A DNA stretch of 64,000 nt, from positions 3,647 to 67,646 of the forward strand of contig PNAJ01000144.1 of NCBI GenBank assembly GCA_003170295.1, read 5' to 3'. How positions within the stretch are numbered: the stretch's first letter is position 1; every line of letters starts with the position of its first letter. Shown piece by piece: positions 33,618-40,963 of this stretch. The notes beneath the pieces were generated by a model. The model saw only the letters and a list, made by a program, of their open reading frames with translations, searched no databases and was not told the DNA's origin. Source of the stretch: Bryobacterales bacterium (lineage in GTDB: Bacteria > Acidobacteriota > Terriglobia > Bryobacterales > Bryobacteraceae). A program made the translations under genes and the position numbers.

Positions 33618-35306
33618 TCAGCGTTTTATTATAACAACGGGCTTAAACTCGATTCGAGTGATTTCCTTGGTCGCGGCCAAGTATTCCACGGCGACGAGCC
33701 GCGATTGTTCTCCACACACCAGAGTCGTCGAAATTCCTTCGGCGTTGACCAAGACCACTCCGGTAGGATCTTCGACGCTCAACTCGATGGTCTTGGCCTC
33801 TTTCCCCTTGGCTGCGCCGACCGAGACGAGCAATCGGACCGGTAACGAATCGCAATTCACCTCGGTCAAAGTCCCTTCGACGCGCGCGTCGCCTTTTCGA
33901 TTCTGCCAGGACTGCGGCGTAATGACTCCGGGTCTTTTTTCGTGGACCGTGGTGGGCGTTTCCGCCGCCAACAAGGTGAGTGCCGCCGCAATTTCTTCCT
34001 CCTGACCGGTAGATGCGGTGAGCGCCGCGCGCCGCGCCGATTCGGCTCCACCCTGCCGGTCGCCCGACTTCACTTGCGCGTATCCGAGCGCATGCCAGAA
34101 AGAAAAGCGCCTTGGCCTGATCGCGACCGCTTGGCGCAGATGCTCGATCGCCGCTGGGAAATTACCGTCGTCAGTGGCGCGAACGCCAAGCAAGAAATGA
34201 GCCACTGCGAAATTCGGATCGATCGCCAATGTTTTCTCGAGTAGCGAGTTATCGTTCTTCAACATCGCCAGTTGAAAGTACGTGTTCGCGTCGCGGTACC
34301 CCATGGCGATGGCTCGTTCCCATTCGCGATGGGCATCCTCTTTGCGATCCTCGGCCAGGGCGAGTGCGCCCAGACCGGCGGCCGCTGCGGGAGATTGCGG
34401 ATTGTCTTTTGCGGCGCGCAGGAACAGGGACCGTGCCAGGTCCCGATGCTCCGTGTGAAGCGCCAGATCGGCGAGCAGGAGCGTCGAGTCGATCGGAGAG
34501 AGGCGCGTCACTTGATATTTCTCCGGCGCTTCAATCGCCTGAATTGGCGGCGCGGGTAGCGTCACATGCTGCAGGCGTTTTACATATATGCGCAGTGCCA
34601 CGAGCGCATCTTCCATCGGTACGCCGAACGCTTTCGTAAAAGCTTCGTCCTGCTCAGTGCCCGCCGTGAGAAGCTTTAAAAACTCCGGCATTCCTTCGCT
34701 CCATCCCGGGGAGAGGCTCAGCATGTGCACCAATGCCCAGCTTTCCGCGTAGAAGATCGAGCCATCACGGGGAGTGCCCAGCGCCAGGTCTTCCGCATCC
34801 ATCCACAGTTGGGAGGCGAGCCAGTGAAGGTACGGTTCGATTACCTCTCCTACGTGCATTGTTTCCGTGCTGACCGAGAGGGTGGAGTAAAACTCCGGAA
34901 CGCCCTCTTCCATCCAGCGCGGGAGCACAGCGGAGGAGTGACGCACTACCATGTGCAGATATTCGTGAGCGGCGAAGTGCTTCAGCGCGATTCCCTCATG
35001 GAGGACGATGAAGTCGCGGTCCTCGTCCGCTTTGTAAAACGCAGCGGCCGCCGGATCGGTGCGAAACTTCTCGAATTCGTGCTCCGACGCGAAGATGAAG
35101 ACGCGCACAGGCGCCGCGGAATCGGCGGCGTAGGATTCACGGAAGACACGGCGCAGCATCTCGAAGCGGTTCAGGACCGCGCGAGCCGTGCTCTCGCCGC
35201 TATCGGTGACAATCTCGACGGACGGCGAGGAAATACGAATCCACGTTGATGCTGTGCTCGCCTTGCCGGCGATCACAGCAAGCACGCATAGAGTGCCCCA
35301 GCGCAT
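33618..35306 (-). CDS. Exported HEXXH metallopeptidase-like protein with TPR repeats
   Basis: Signal-like N-terminus (MRWGTLCVLAVIAGKASTA). The motif HEYLH at residues 114-118 and WMEEGVPEFYS (131-141), which can supply the third ligand Glu138, match a gluzincin site of the DUF1570 / peptidase M1-like sort. TPR-like repeats occupy roughly residues 270-450 (AGLGALALAEDRKEDAHREW, AVAHFLLGVRATDDGNFPAA). A small beta-rich domain closes the protein. 562 residues. A periplasmic protease coupled to a protein-binding surface is an inference. Confidence 0.75.
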   Translation of the reverse strand: MRWGTLCVLAVIAGKASTASTWIRISSPSVEIVTDSGESTARAVLNRFEMLRRVFRESYAADSAAPVRVFIFASEHEFEKFRTDPAAAAFYKADEDRDFIVLHEGIALKHFAAHEYLHMVVRHSSAVLPRWMEEGVPEFYSTLSVSTETMHVGEVIEPYLHWLASQLWMDAEDLALGTPRDGSIFYAESWALVHMLSLSPGWSEGMPEFLKLLTAGTEQDEAFTKAFGVPMEDALVALRIYVKRLQHVTLPAPPIQAIEAPEKYQVTRLSPIDSTLLLADLALHTEHRDLARSLFLRAAKDNPQSPAAAAGLGALALAEDRKEDAHREWERAIAMGYRDANTYFQLAMLKNDNSLLEKTLAIDPNFAVAHFLLGVRATDDGNFPAAIEHLRQAVAIRPRRFSFWHALGYAQVKSGDRQGGAESARRAALTASTGQEEEIAAALTLLAAETPTTVHEKRPGVITPQSWQNRKGDARVEGTLTEVNCDSLPVRLLVSVGAAKGKEAKTIELSVEDPTGVVLVNAEGISTTLVCGEQSRLVAVEYLAATKEITRIEFKPVVIIKR

Positions 35307-35315
35307 GCTTTGATT

Positions 35316-36524
35316 TTACAGTTGCGCGATGCGCCGGTGGATCAGTAGAAAGTACAACCCGAGGGTGGCGGTCAGCACGCCCACCACCGACATGGTCACC
35401 GGAGCGGTGTAGATGGGGATCAACCTTCCGACGATCAGCATTCCGATCGGCATGCCGCCGCGAAACGCGACGTTGTAGACGCTCATCACGCGGCCGCGCA
35501 TGCTGTCCTCGGTGATCGCCTGCACCAGCGAACTGATGGTCGCGAACACCGTGATCATGGCCGCGCCGCCGAAAAACATCATCACGGAGGAGAGCGCCAC
35601 CGAGGTCGAGCGCGCGAAAATCACCGTCACCACGCCCAGCAGAATCAGCATCAGCAGCGCCCTCGCGCCCTGCCCCTTGGTCTTTCCGAGCCACGCCACC
35701 ATTAGCGCGCCGGACACCGAGCCAAAGCCGGAGCAGTAGAGCAACTGCGTGAACGTTTTCGAGTCACCATGCAGTACTTCTTTGGCGAACACCGGCAGAA
35801 ACGTGATCAGAGGAATGCCCAGCATGGTCATCAGGAACGACAGGACGATGAGAGGCTTCATGCCCTCCTGGACGCGAATGAAGCCGATCCCTTCCTTCAT
35901 GCTGGCCAGCACCGCTCCGCTGGATTTCGCCGGGATGAATCCAACCTTGATGATGTACAGCGAAATGATCGCCGCGACATAGGAAATTCCGTTCAGTCCG
36001 AAGCACCAGTCCGCTCCGAGTTTCACCAGCGCCACGCCCCCCAGCACCGGTCCGATGATTCGCGCCAGGTTGAACTGGATCGAATTCAGCGCGATCGCGT
36101 TCGGCAGATCTTCTTTCGGCACCAGCGACGGGATCAGCGCCGAATACGCCGGTCCGCCGAAGCTCTGCGCCACGCCGACGGTGAACGACAGGCACAGGAT
36201 GTGCCACACCTGTACCACGTGAAAATACGCCAGCGTGGCGAGCGTGAACGCGCAGGTCATCTGCAGGTATTGCGAGCCCAGCAGGACCGTCCGCCGGTCC
36301 CTGCGGTCGGCGATCACGCCTCCGATCAGCGAAAACAACATGATCGGAATCTGTCCAAGGAATCCGTCGAGGCCGAGATAAAACGGATTGTCCTTCGACA
36401 GCCTGTAGACCAGCCAGCTCTGCGCCACCGTCTGCATCCAAGTGCCGACGGTCGAGGTGCAGGCTCCGATCCACATCAACCGGAAGTCGCGATATTGAAA
36501 TGCTTTGAAGACGCGCTCGATCAA
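35316..36524 (-). CDS. MFS transporter (MFS_3 / EntS-like exporter)
   Basis: Twelve-segment major facilitator. The N-terminus FQYRDFRLMWIGACTSTVGT is typical of the enterobactin-exporter-like group. The loop 2-3 motif is GGVIADRRDRRTVLLGSQYL. Later helices (FLMTMLGIPLITFLPVFAKE, YCSGFGSVSGALMVAWLGKT) and the second-half repeat SMRGRVMSVYNVAFRGGMPI fit the family. 402 residues. The substrate is unknown; multidrug or siderophore export is common in this group. Confidence 0.88.
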   Translation of the reverse strand: MIERVFKAFQYRDFRLMWIGACTSTVGTWMQTVAQSWLVYRLSKDNPFYLGLDGFLGQIPIMLFSLIGGVIADRRDRRTVLLGSQYLQMTCAFTLATLAYFHVVQVWHILCLSFTVGVAQSFGGPAYSALIPSLVPKEDLPNAIALNSIQFNLARIIGPVLGGVALVKLGADWCFGLNGISYVAAIISLYIIKVGFIPAKSSGAVLASMKEGIGFIRVQEGMKPLIVLSFLMTMLGIPLITFLPVFAKEVLHGDSKTFTQLLYCSGFGSVSGALMVAWLGKTKGQGARALLMLILLGVVTVIFARSTSVALSSVMMFFGGAAMITVFATISSLVQAITEDSMRGRVMSVYNVAFRGGMPIGMLIVGRLIPIYTAPVTMSVVGVLTATLGLYFLLIHRRIAQL

Positions 36525-36535
36525 GGGGTGTCTTC

Positions 36536-36910
36536 TTACGGTAATGGCTTTTCCCGCTGGATCAAATGCACGAAGTTGCCGTCGCAGTCGGTGAAAAACA
36601 CCAGCCGGTTGCCCTGATTCACGTAAGGCTGGCCGGTGAAGTTCACGCCCTGAGCCTTCAGCGCCGCGTGCGCCGCGTCGAAATCCGTCACTTCAATCGC
36701 CAGATGGCGGATCCCTTCGTCGCGCATTTTTTGCTCGGCGCGCGCGCCTTCCGATGGAATGATTTCCAGCATCGCGCCATTGGCGGCTCGTACGAAATAA
36801 TTACCGTCGTACTCGAAATTAATACGGAATCCCAGATGCTCCACATACCACGCGGCCAGCTTTTGGGGACTGGGCGAGGCAATGGCGGTATGCTCTAATC
36901 CAACAAACAT
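36536..36910 (-). CDS. VOC-family (glyoxalase/dioxygenase-like) protein
   Basis: Started at ATG 36908-36910 (MFVGLEHTAIASPSPQKLAA), with GGAGAT just upstream; the longer frame to 37009 lacks support. Two beta-alpha-beta-beta-beta modules are visible: WYVEHLGFRINFEYDG ... GAMLEIIPSE and HLAIEVTDFDAAHAALKAQG ... NRLVFFTDCDGNFVHLIQRE. His8, Glu and His/Glu positions can form the metal site. 124 residues. The reaction cannot be specified. Confidence 0.82.
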   Translation of the reverse strand: MFVGLEHTAIASPSPQKLAAWYVEHLGFRINFEYDGNYFVRAANGAMLEIIPSEGARAEQKMRDEGIRHLAIEVTDFDAAHAALKAQGVNFTGQPYVNQGNRLVFFTDCDGNFVHLIQREKPLP

Positions 36911-36923
36911 AATCTCCAGTCTA

Positions 36924-37394
36924 TCAGTACACTTCAAAACAAAAGACGTGGTTGGAGCCGGTTGGTGAGAGAGAATATTCGCCCGGGTCGAGTGTTTCCG
37001 ACGCTTCAAGCTTATAAAGTCCCCGATCGAGCTTCGTCACGGAGAGGCGCAGAGCCTTCGTGCCCCCGCGCCTCGACCCTCCCGAGACTTTCACTTCACG
37101 ATGTCCGCTCCTGACGTCCATCCTGTATAGCTCCACCGAATCCGGCTTAATGGTGTCGCTGTCGAGGATGAAAATCGGCTCGGCCAGAGGTGTGCGCGCG
37201 GGGGAGCTGGTACCGGCAAAAGTGTAAACAGCATCGTTCTTTTTGCCCTCTTCCTTCGCCTCGCCGGTTTCGGTCGGAACCAGGTTGTCGGCGTGAAGCA
37301 GGTAGATCATGTCTTTCTTGGGGGGCCGGGGGCCGTCGTATTTCTGAGCCCAAGCCACGCCGCAAAGCAGCAGGACAATCGAATGCTTCCACAT
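36924..37394 (-). CDS. Exported protein of unknown function
   Basis: Signal peptide MWKHSIVLLLCGVAWAQ, then a 140-residue mature part with beta-strand character (AEPIFILDSDTIKPDSVELY, ALRLSVTKLDRGLYKLEASE, PGEYSLSPTGSNHVFCFEVY). I do not recognise a family. The closing GEYSLSP...VFCFEV pattern suggests a beta-sandwich. It is divergent from the ArsR-type gene, about 80 bp apart. Confidence 0.65.
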   Translation of the reverse strand: MWKHSIVLLLCGVAWAQKYDGPRPPKKDMIYLLHADNLVPTETGEAKEEGKKNDAVYTFAGTSSPARTPLAEPIFILDSDTIKPDSVELYRMDVRSGHREVKVSGGSRRGGTKALRLSVTKLDRGLYKLEASETLDPGEYSLSPTGSNHVFCFEVY

Positions 37395-37415
37395 TTGCTA
37401 ATAGTTTAGCTCGGC

Positions 37416-37466
37416 TTGTCCGACAAATAAATTTGTCTTGACAGATATCTTGATACAGTGTTAAAT
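37416..37466 (+). promoter_or_regulatory. Promoter with three palindromic half-site pairs, likely leaderless
   Basis: TTGACA (37438-37443), a 17-bp spacer and TTAAAT (37461-37466) make a good sigma-70 promoter. The ATG of the ArsR-type gene starts seven bases after the -10, so the message should have almost no leader. Three perfect palindromes overlap it: TTGTC-C-GACAA (37416-37426), TGTC-TT-GACA (37434-37443, covering the -35) and TATC-TT-GATA (37446-37455, between -35 and -10). These are likely operators for autoregulation. Confidence 0.65.
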
Positions 37467-37472
37467 AGCAAC

Positions 37473-38072
37473 ATGCCGGCCATGCTGCAAATCGTCCAGA
37501 GCGCCGAAAAAGCCGCCGTCCTGCTGCAACCCGGCCGTCTCGGCTTGCTGGAGCGATTGGCCGAGCCCGATTCCGCAGCCGGTCTGGCGCGCCGCCTCGG
37601 CATCCCGCGCCAGAAAGTGAATTACCACCTGCGCGAGCTGGAGCGCGAGGGTTTTTTGGAGTTATTCGAAGAGCGCCGCAAGGGCAATTGCATCGAGCGG
37701 GTGGTGCGCTCGACCGCGCGCGAATTCCTGATTGCTCCGCACGCAGGCAAGGCCGTGACCGCGGACCGTTTCTCCGCCGCGTATCTCGTCTCGACCGCGG
37801 CCCGCGTGATTCGCGATCTCGCCGCCTTGTGTCTGCGCGCCCGCCGCGCCGGAAAACGCCTCGCGACGCTGACGCTGGAGACCGAGATTCGCTTCGCCTC
37901 CGCCGAGTCCCGCGCCGCGTTCTCGGAGGAATTGACCGCATCGATCGCGCATCTCGCCGCGAAATATCACAATGAGCGCGCTGAGGGAGGACGGCGTTTT
38001 CGCGTCGTTGCCGCTGCATATCCCGCCATCAAGCACGAAGAATCGAGCAACGAATCCGCAAATCTGGAGTGA
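37473..38072 (+). CDS. ArsR-type winged-helix transcriptional regulator
   Basis: N-terminal winged helix: LLEPGRL-type helix (AVLLQPGRLGLLERLAEPDS), then AAGLARRLGIPRQKVNYHLR as recognition helix, and a wing (REGFLELFEERRKGN). The C-terminal 120 residues are helical and may sense a ligand. No cysteine metal site is seen, so it is not an ArsB-type metal sensor. The start is ATG 37473, seven bases after a -10 box. It is followed two bases later by an AHSA1-type gene, a pairing seen often. Binding to the adjacent palindromes is an inference. Confidence 0.82.
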   Translation: MPAMLQIVQSAEKAAVLLQPGRLGLLERLAEPDSAAGLARRLGIPRQKVNYHLRELEREGFLELFEERRKGNCIERVVRSTAREFLIAPHAGKAVTADRFSAAYLVSTAARVIRDLAALCLRARRAGKRLATLTLETEIRFASAESRAAFSEELTASIAHLAAKYHNERAEGGRRFRVVAAAYPAIKHEESSNESANLE

Positions 38073-38074
38073 AT

Positions 38075-38518
38075 ATGAGCAGATCGCACGAGACCATCAT
38101 TGATATCAAGACGACACCCGAAGAAGTCTTTCGAGCCGTCACGGACCCCGCACAAATCGTGAAATGGTTCGCGCCCGAAGCCCGCGTCGACCCGCGCGTC
38201 GGAGGAGAATATTTCATCTCCTGGGGACCCGGCGTGGAAGGCGCCTCGATCATTTCCGCCTGGGACCCGTATACGCATTTCGGTGGATATACCGAGCGTT
38301 CCTTCGCCTATAGCTCGAAAGGCGGCCTGCCCGTCGACGCCGGAACCACCGAGAGAGTCGCCGTCGACTATTACATAGAAGCGATGGCCGACGGAGTCAC
38401 GCGTCTGCGTCTGGTCCACTCCGGCTTCGGTCCGGGCTCGGCCTGGGACGACGAATTCGAGGGCTCCAAAACAGGTTGGGCGGAATTCCTGAAAAAACTG
38501 AAAGAGATCTTAGAATAG
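38075..38518 (+). CDS. SRPBCC/AHSA1-like protein
   Basis: START-like hydrophobic-cavity fold of the activator-of-Hsp90 type. The pattern is clear: HETIIDIKTTPEEVFRAVTD, KWFAPEARVDPRVGGEYFIS, then RLRLVHSGFGPGSAWDDEFE and the final helix GWAEFLKKLKEILE. Started at ATG 38075 with TGGAGTGA just upstream, two bases after the ArsR stop. 147 residues. It probably binds a small hydrophobic ligand. Confidence 0.85.
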   Translation: MSRSHETIIDIKTTPEEVFRAVTDPAQIVKWFAPEARVDPRVGGEYFISWGPGVEGASIISAWDPYTHFGGYTERSFAYSSKGGLPVDAGTTERVAVDYYIEAMADGVTRLRLVHSGFGPGSAWDDEFEGSKTGWAEFLKKLKEILE

Positions 38519-38522
38519 CTCC

Positions 38523-38714
38523 ATGCCATTGAGGGTGCGCGAAGTGATCCAGCTGCTCGAGAAGAACGGATGGAAGGAGATGCGGTCGAAGGGAAGCCAT
38601 CGCCACTTCAAGCATCTCAACCAACCCTGGGTGATCACCGTGCCGGGCAACGACGGCAAAGAAATCGCACCCGGCACCTTGAACGCTATACTCAAGAAGG
38701 CAGGTTTAAAGTGA
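38523..38714 (+). CDS. hicA: HicA-type mRNA interferase toxin
   Basis: 63-residue dsRBD-like toxin. VREVIQLLEKNGWKEMRSKG then SHRHFKH, with the catalytic His of the SHxxF motif, and GTLNAILKKAGL at the end are standard HicA features. It lies four bases after the AHSA1 gene, so it can be cotranscribed with the ArsR unit. The stop overlaps the GTG start of hicB. Confidence 0.88.
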   Translation: MPLRVREVIQLLEKNGWKEMRSKGSHRHFKHLNQPWVITVPGNDGKEIAPGTLNAILKKAGLK

Positions 38715-38932
38715 GCGCAAAACGTTACCCGCTAATTATCGAGCGAACCGCAACGGGTTATTCCGCCTACTCGCCGGACGTTCCGGGATGTGCCGCCGTC
38801 GGCGATACGGCGGAGGAAACTCGCGCTAATTTTCGAGATGCATTGGCATCTCACTTTGAAGCCATGCGCGAAGTAGGCGAGCCGATTCCGGAACCAGTTT
38901 CGTCCGTTGACTACGTAGAAGTCGCTGCCTGA
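38711..38932 (+). CDS. hicB: HicB-type antitoxin
   Basis: Starts at GTG 38711-38713 inside the hicA stop. The partial RNase H-like domain is visible in RYPLIIERTATGYSAYSPDV, PGCAAVGDTAEETRANFRDA and LASHFEAMREVGEPIPEP. 73 residues, with no separate DNA-binding domain, so autoregulation may be weak or depend on the upstream promoter. The pair looks intact. Confidence 0.85.
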   Translation: MSAKRYPLIIERTATGYSAYSPDVPGCAAVGDTAEETRANFRDALASHFEAMREVGEPIPEPVSSVDYVEVAA

Positions 38933-38938
38933 CTGCTT

Positions 38939-39727
38939 TTAGTCGAGCACCCGCACAAACTCCGCCACCACCCGGAACCGTTCTTCCTCTGGGTCCAGCG
39001 TCCAGGACTCGAACTCAGGATTCAGCGGCTCCAGCGTAATTTTCTCGTGCGACCACGTTCCGTCCTCCCGCAACGCCTTTTGACTCGCGTAACGCTTCAC
39101 CGTGTAGCGATCGTTGGCGCCGCCGCCTAGCTGCTCCACCAGCACCAAGCGCCCCTGCCGCGATCCCGTCACGCCTTGCCGAAAGACACACAGACTGCCG
39201 TCGGGGATCTTCGGCTCCATCGATCTTCCCGCGATCCGCGCCACGAACAATTCCGGCGTCAGCCGCAGATCCGACGGCGCTTCTTCCCAACCCTCTTCGG
39301 AAACTTCCTGATTCTCCAGAAATTTCCCCGCCGCCACTGCCAGCGAGTAGCGCGGCAGATGGGTCGCAAACGGCCGCACGGTCGATTGCACGTGTTCGCG
39401 GTATAACCGCCCCAAAGCGCGCTCAAAATCCTCGACCACCACCTCGCGCCGGTCAGACACCTGCAAAGTATTCGAGAGCGTGTCTTCGAGGTATCCAAGC
39501 AGCTGCGTCGCGCCAATCTCCTGAGCCTTCGAAGTCAGATCGTACTCGATCGCCGCCAGCACTTCCGCTTCTTCCGGAGCGAACTCAACCCAGTCGCGGC
39601 GCAGCCGTACCCACAATCGGTCGGTCGACGGGTCTTCGAGCAGCACGCCGGCATTCATCCGGCCCGCGTCCGGTAATTCCAAGGTGAGAATCATGTATCG
39701 AGCGTTCTGAGTTGTCAGGACGGACAT
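38939..39727 (-). CDS. S24 (LexA/UmuD-type) peptidase fused to an unusual N-terminal domain
   Basis: Residues 125-262 form an S24 peptidase: the nucleophile Ser169 in ARIAGRSMEPKIPDGS and the general base Lys211 in DRYTVKRYAS are intact. A possible Ala133-Gly134 self-cleavage site lies in LAVAAGKFLE. Instead of a helix-turn-helix, residues 1-115 contain a different domain (YMILTLELPDAGRMNAGVLL), which resembles DUF3037-like proteins. It is convergent with hicAB. Self-cleavage after DNA damage or regulated release of the N-terminal domain are both possible; the target is unknown. Confidence 0.75.
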   Translation of the reverse strand: MSVLTTQNARYMILTLELPDAGRMNAGVLLEDPSTDRLWVRLRRDWVEFAPEEAEVLAAIEYDLTSKAQEIGATQLLGYLEDTLSNTLQVSDRREVVVEDFERALGRLYREHVQSTVRPFATHLPRYSLAVAAGKFLENQEVSEEGWEEAPSDLRLTPELFVARIAGRSMEPKIPDGSLCVFRQGVTGSRQGRLVLVEQLGGGANDRYTVKRYASQKALREDGTWSHEKITLEPLNPEFESWTLDPEEERFRVVAEFVRVLD

Positions 39728-39773
39728 TCAAGCCAGCTTATCGGCAAAAACCCGGCTTTGTGGATTATATCTA

Positions 39774-40817
39774 TTAAGGAGTGAACGGATAGTACCCGCG
39801 GCGAGCCCGCACCTTCACGTTCGCCAGCGCAACCTTTACTTCGATCTTGCGATATTGCCGGACCGAATCGGCCGTCACATCCGGAATGTAACGTAGAATA
39901 TATTGCAGCGTGACCTCGCCCGCCACGCTTGCGACGGACTTGAAAATGGATGTTGCGATCGCCGAAGCATAGCCGCCGCTGCCGACCGACAGTGCATAAT
40001 TGCCGTCGTCGGACGGCGTCGAAAGATATCCGGAAACGTCTTTGTACGGATTCACCAGCGGATATTCGACGCGCCCTCCGGTCTCTTCCGCCAGGCGCAC
40101 CAGCGCCGCGTCGCCCGTAGCCTCGAAGCCGTAGGCCGACGTGCTGATGCCGTACACGGTCACCAGATTGCGCTGCGCCAGCTCGATAATCTGGTCGAGC
40201 GTCTTGCTGCTCGAGTTATCGTTCCCGTCGCCGATCACCACCACCACCCGGCGCGGGTCGACCGGTTCGCCCGCGACGAGCGAGCGCTTGGTGCAGGCCA
40301 GATAAATCGCGTCGTAGAGCGCGGACCCTCCGCCCGGCTTCAGCTTGCGGAGCTTCTCCATGATCTTCTCGCCGTCGCTGGTGGTGTTGACCATCAACTC
40401 GGCCTCGTTGCCGTAGCCGATCAGATAACCCGAGTATTTCTTGTCGCCGGGAAGCAGCGTGTTGGTCAGCTCGATGGCCGCGTCCTGATAATTCTTCCAA
40501 TGCGTGCGGCTGTTGTTGCTGAGGTCGACTAGAATCCCGACCACCACCGGCTGCGCGCGCTCTCGGGTGAAGTACTGAATGCTCTGCAGCTTGCCTTGAT
40601 CGAAAATCTGAAAATCGCTCTGCACCAGATCCGAGACGAACTTGCCTTTTTCGTCCGTCACCGTCACCGGGACGATGACTTCCGTCACGTCGGTCTTGAT
40701 CACGGGACCTTGCTGCTGCGCGGGCAGCGTCGCATTAGGCTGACTGGCAACCTGTTGCTGCGGCTGCTGCGATTCGAGACAAAACGCCGTGATGAACAGA
40801 CAAACGATGACCCGCAT
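39774..40817 (-). CDS. VWFA-related acidobacterial exported protein
   Basis: Signal peptide after ATG 40815-40817 (MRVIVCLFITAFCLESQ); the in-frame TTG at 40835 lies on the -10 (TATAAT, 40835-40840) and is not the start. The VWA domain holds a partial MIDAS: VVGILVDLSNNSRTHWKNY (DxSxN instead of the more usual DxSxS) and VVVIGDGNDNSSSKTLDQI. The pattern VTEVIVPVTVTDEKGKFVSD before it is the hallmark of the lineage-specific family. 347 residues. It probably binds surface partners. Confidence 0.85.
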   Translation of the reverse strand: MRVIVCLFITAFCLESQQPQQQVASQPNATLPAQQQGPVIKTDVTEVIVPVTVTDEKGKFVSDLVQSDFQIFDQGKLQSIQYFTRERAQPVVVGILVDLSNNSRTHWKNYQDAAIELTNTLLPGDKKYSGYLIGYGNEAELMVNTTSDGEKIMEKLRKLKPGGGSALYDAIYLACTKRSLVAGEPVDPRRVVVVIGDGNDNSSSKTLDQIIELAQRNLVTVYGISTSAYGFEATGDAALVRLAEETGGRVEYPLVNPYKDVSGYLSTPSDDGNYALSVGSGGYASAIATSIFKSVASVAGEVTLQYILRYIPDVTADSVRQYRKIEVKVALANVKVRARRGYYPFTP

Positions 40818-40963
40818 GTAAGAACCTATTCGCAATTATAGCCCCTTGTGCGACAAGACAGAGTATCGATACAGACGCCACCCGCGAGCTTCTCGTTGCA
40901 CCCGCTCTCGTTTTTCGCGTCCGGCACCAACTTTTGCCTGAGAAAATCGTCAAAGGAGACATT

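Noticed and set aside
34845-34870. tRNA-like GGTTCGATT sequence
   Set aside because: It lies inside the HEXXH-TPR gene and has no cloverleaf arms around it.
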